This document shows, in pieces, positions 11,389 through 11,547 of a stretch of 11,547 nucleotides of DNA; within the stretch, counting starts at the first letter, position 1, and each line of letters starts with the position of its first letter. The DNA lies in contig DAOWDI010000170.1 in NCBI GenBank assembly GCA_030639105.1, positions 1 to 11,547 on the forward strand, in the 5' to 3' direction. Origin of the DNA: Gammaproteobacteria bacterium. GTDB lineage: Bacteria > Pseudomonadota > Gammaproteobacteria > Ga0077536. The notes under the pieces are model-generated. The model ran no database searches. It worked only from the letters and a program-made list of their open reading frames with translations, and was not told the DNA's origin. The position numbers and the translations under genes were made by a program.

Positions 11389-11547
11389 TTAGCAGTACTG
11401 TGCGAGCAGATCAGCGATACGCTTGGCACCTTCGATGCACGTTTCGATTTTGTCCGCGAGCACAATCCGTATACGGTTTTGCCCGGGGTTTCCCGTCTGG
11501 TCCGGGCGCGCCAGGAAGCGGCCCGGTAATGTAATGACATTTTGTTC
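11389..11547 (-). CDS. dapC: N-succinyldiaminopimelate aminotransferase, C-terminal end (partial)
   Basis: Only the last 52 codons and a TAA stop are present; the gene continues beyond the right edge of the window. The peptide contains ITLPGRFLAR, then NPGQNRIRIVLA, then a final amphipathic helix (CIEGAKRIADLLAQY). This is the C-terminal small domain of a fold-type I PLP aminotransferase; the NRIRI arginine corresponds to the carboxylate-binding Arg of the aspartate aminotransferase superfamily. The LPG.(Y/F)LAR...NPG.NR.RI pattern is that of succinyldiaminopimelate transaminase (DapC), which acts directly after DapD. The adjacent co-oriented dapD supports this. Another class I/II aminotransferase cannot be excluded from so short a piece. 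Confidence 0.75.
   Translation of the reverse strand, partial: EQNVITLPGRFLARPDQTGNPGQNRIRIVLADKIETCIEGAKRIADLLAQYC

Noticed and set aside
11322..11534. 70-codon + strand open frame at the right end
   Set aside because: It lies opposite the dapC coding region and starts in the palindrome, with no ribosome site and no recognisable motif; the minus-strand reading gives a clear aminotransferase C-terminus.

Overview
The window looks like a conserved housekeeping locus of a gammaproteobacterium. CarA, CarB, GreA, RlmE, FtsH, GlmM and DapD can all be aligned by eye, nearly end to end, with their Escherichia coli counterparts. The order dapB - carA - carB - greA - rlmE - ftsH - glmM is the classical gammaproteobacterial arrangement. 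Several local departures from the E. coli order suggest a lineage well away from the enterics, but genus and species cannot be told from this sequence.

Left part (1-1352): the last 14 codons of dapB are followed by a weak terminator-like hairpin and a complete Gfo/Idh/MocA-family NAD(P)-dependent oxidoreductase, which does not belong to the usual dapB-carA block. Its motifs resemble those of the GnnA-type UDP-GlcNAc 3-dehydrogenases of lipid A biosynthesis, but the substrate is inferred. A non-coding stretch of about 270 bp follows. It ends in a textbook intrinsic-terminator hairpin whose T-tract touches the carA start codon.

Centre (1353-10371, all + strand): carA and carB encode the two subunits of carbamoyl-phosphate synthetase. 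greA overlaps the carB stop codon, and rlmE (23S rRNA U2552 2'-O-methyltransferase) follows greA by 15 bp. After a 48-bp gap comes ftsH (membrane AAA+ protease), and after a 144-bp gap without folP comes glmM (phosphoglucosamine mutase). The block thus links pyrimidine and arginine precursor supply, transcript elongation rescue, ribosome assembly, membrane protein quality control and UDP-GlcNAc synthesis for envelope polymers.

Right part (10379-11547, - strand): dapD converges on glmM with only 7 bp between the stop codons. Upstream of dapD, after a 188-bp gap holding a palindromic repeat-like element, lies the 3' end of an aminotransferase gene best read as dapC. dapC and dapD catalyse neighbouring steps of the succinylase branch of lysine/diaminopimelate synthesis, and dapB of the same pathway sits at the left edge.

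There is no phage, plasmid, CRISPR, rRNA or tRNA signal and no broken gene. The least explained features are the hairpin against carA, the extra oxidoreductase, the dapC-dapD palindrome and an atypical residue in the GlmM phosphoserine loop.
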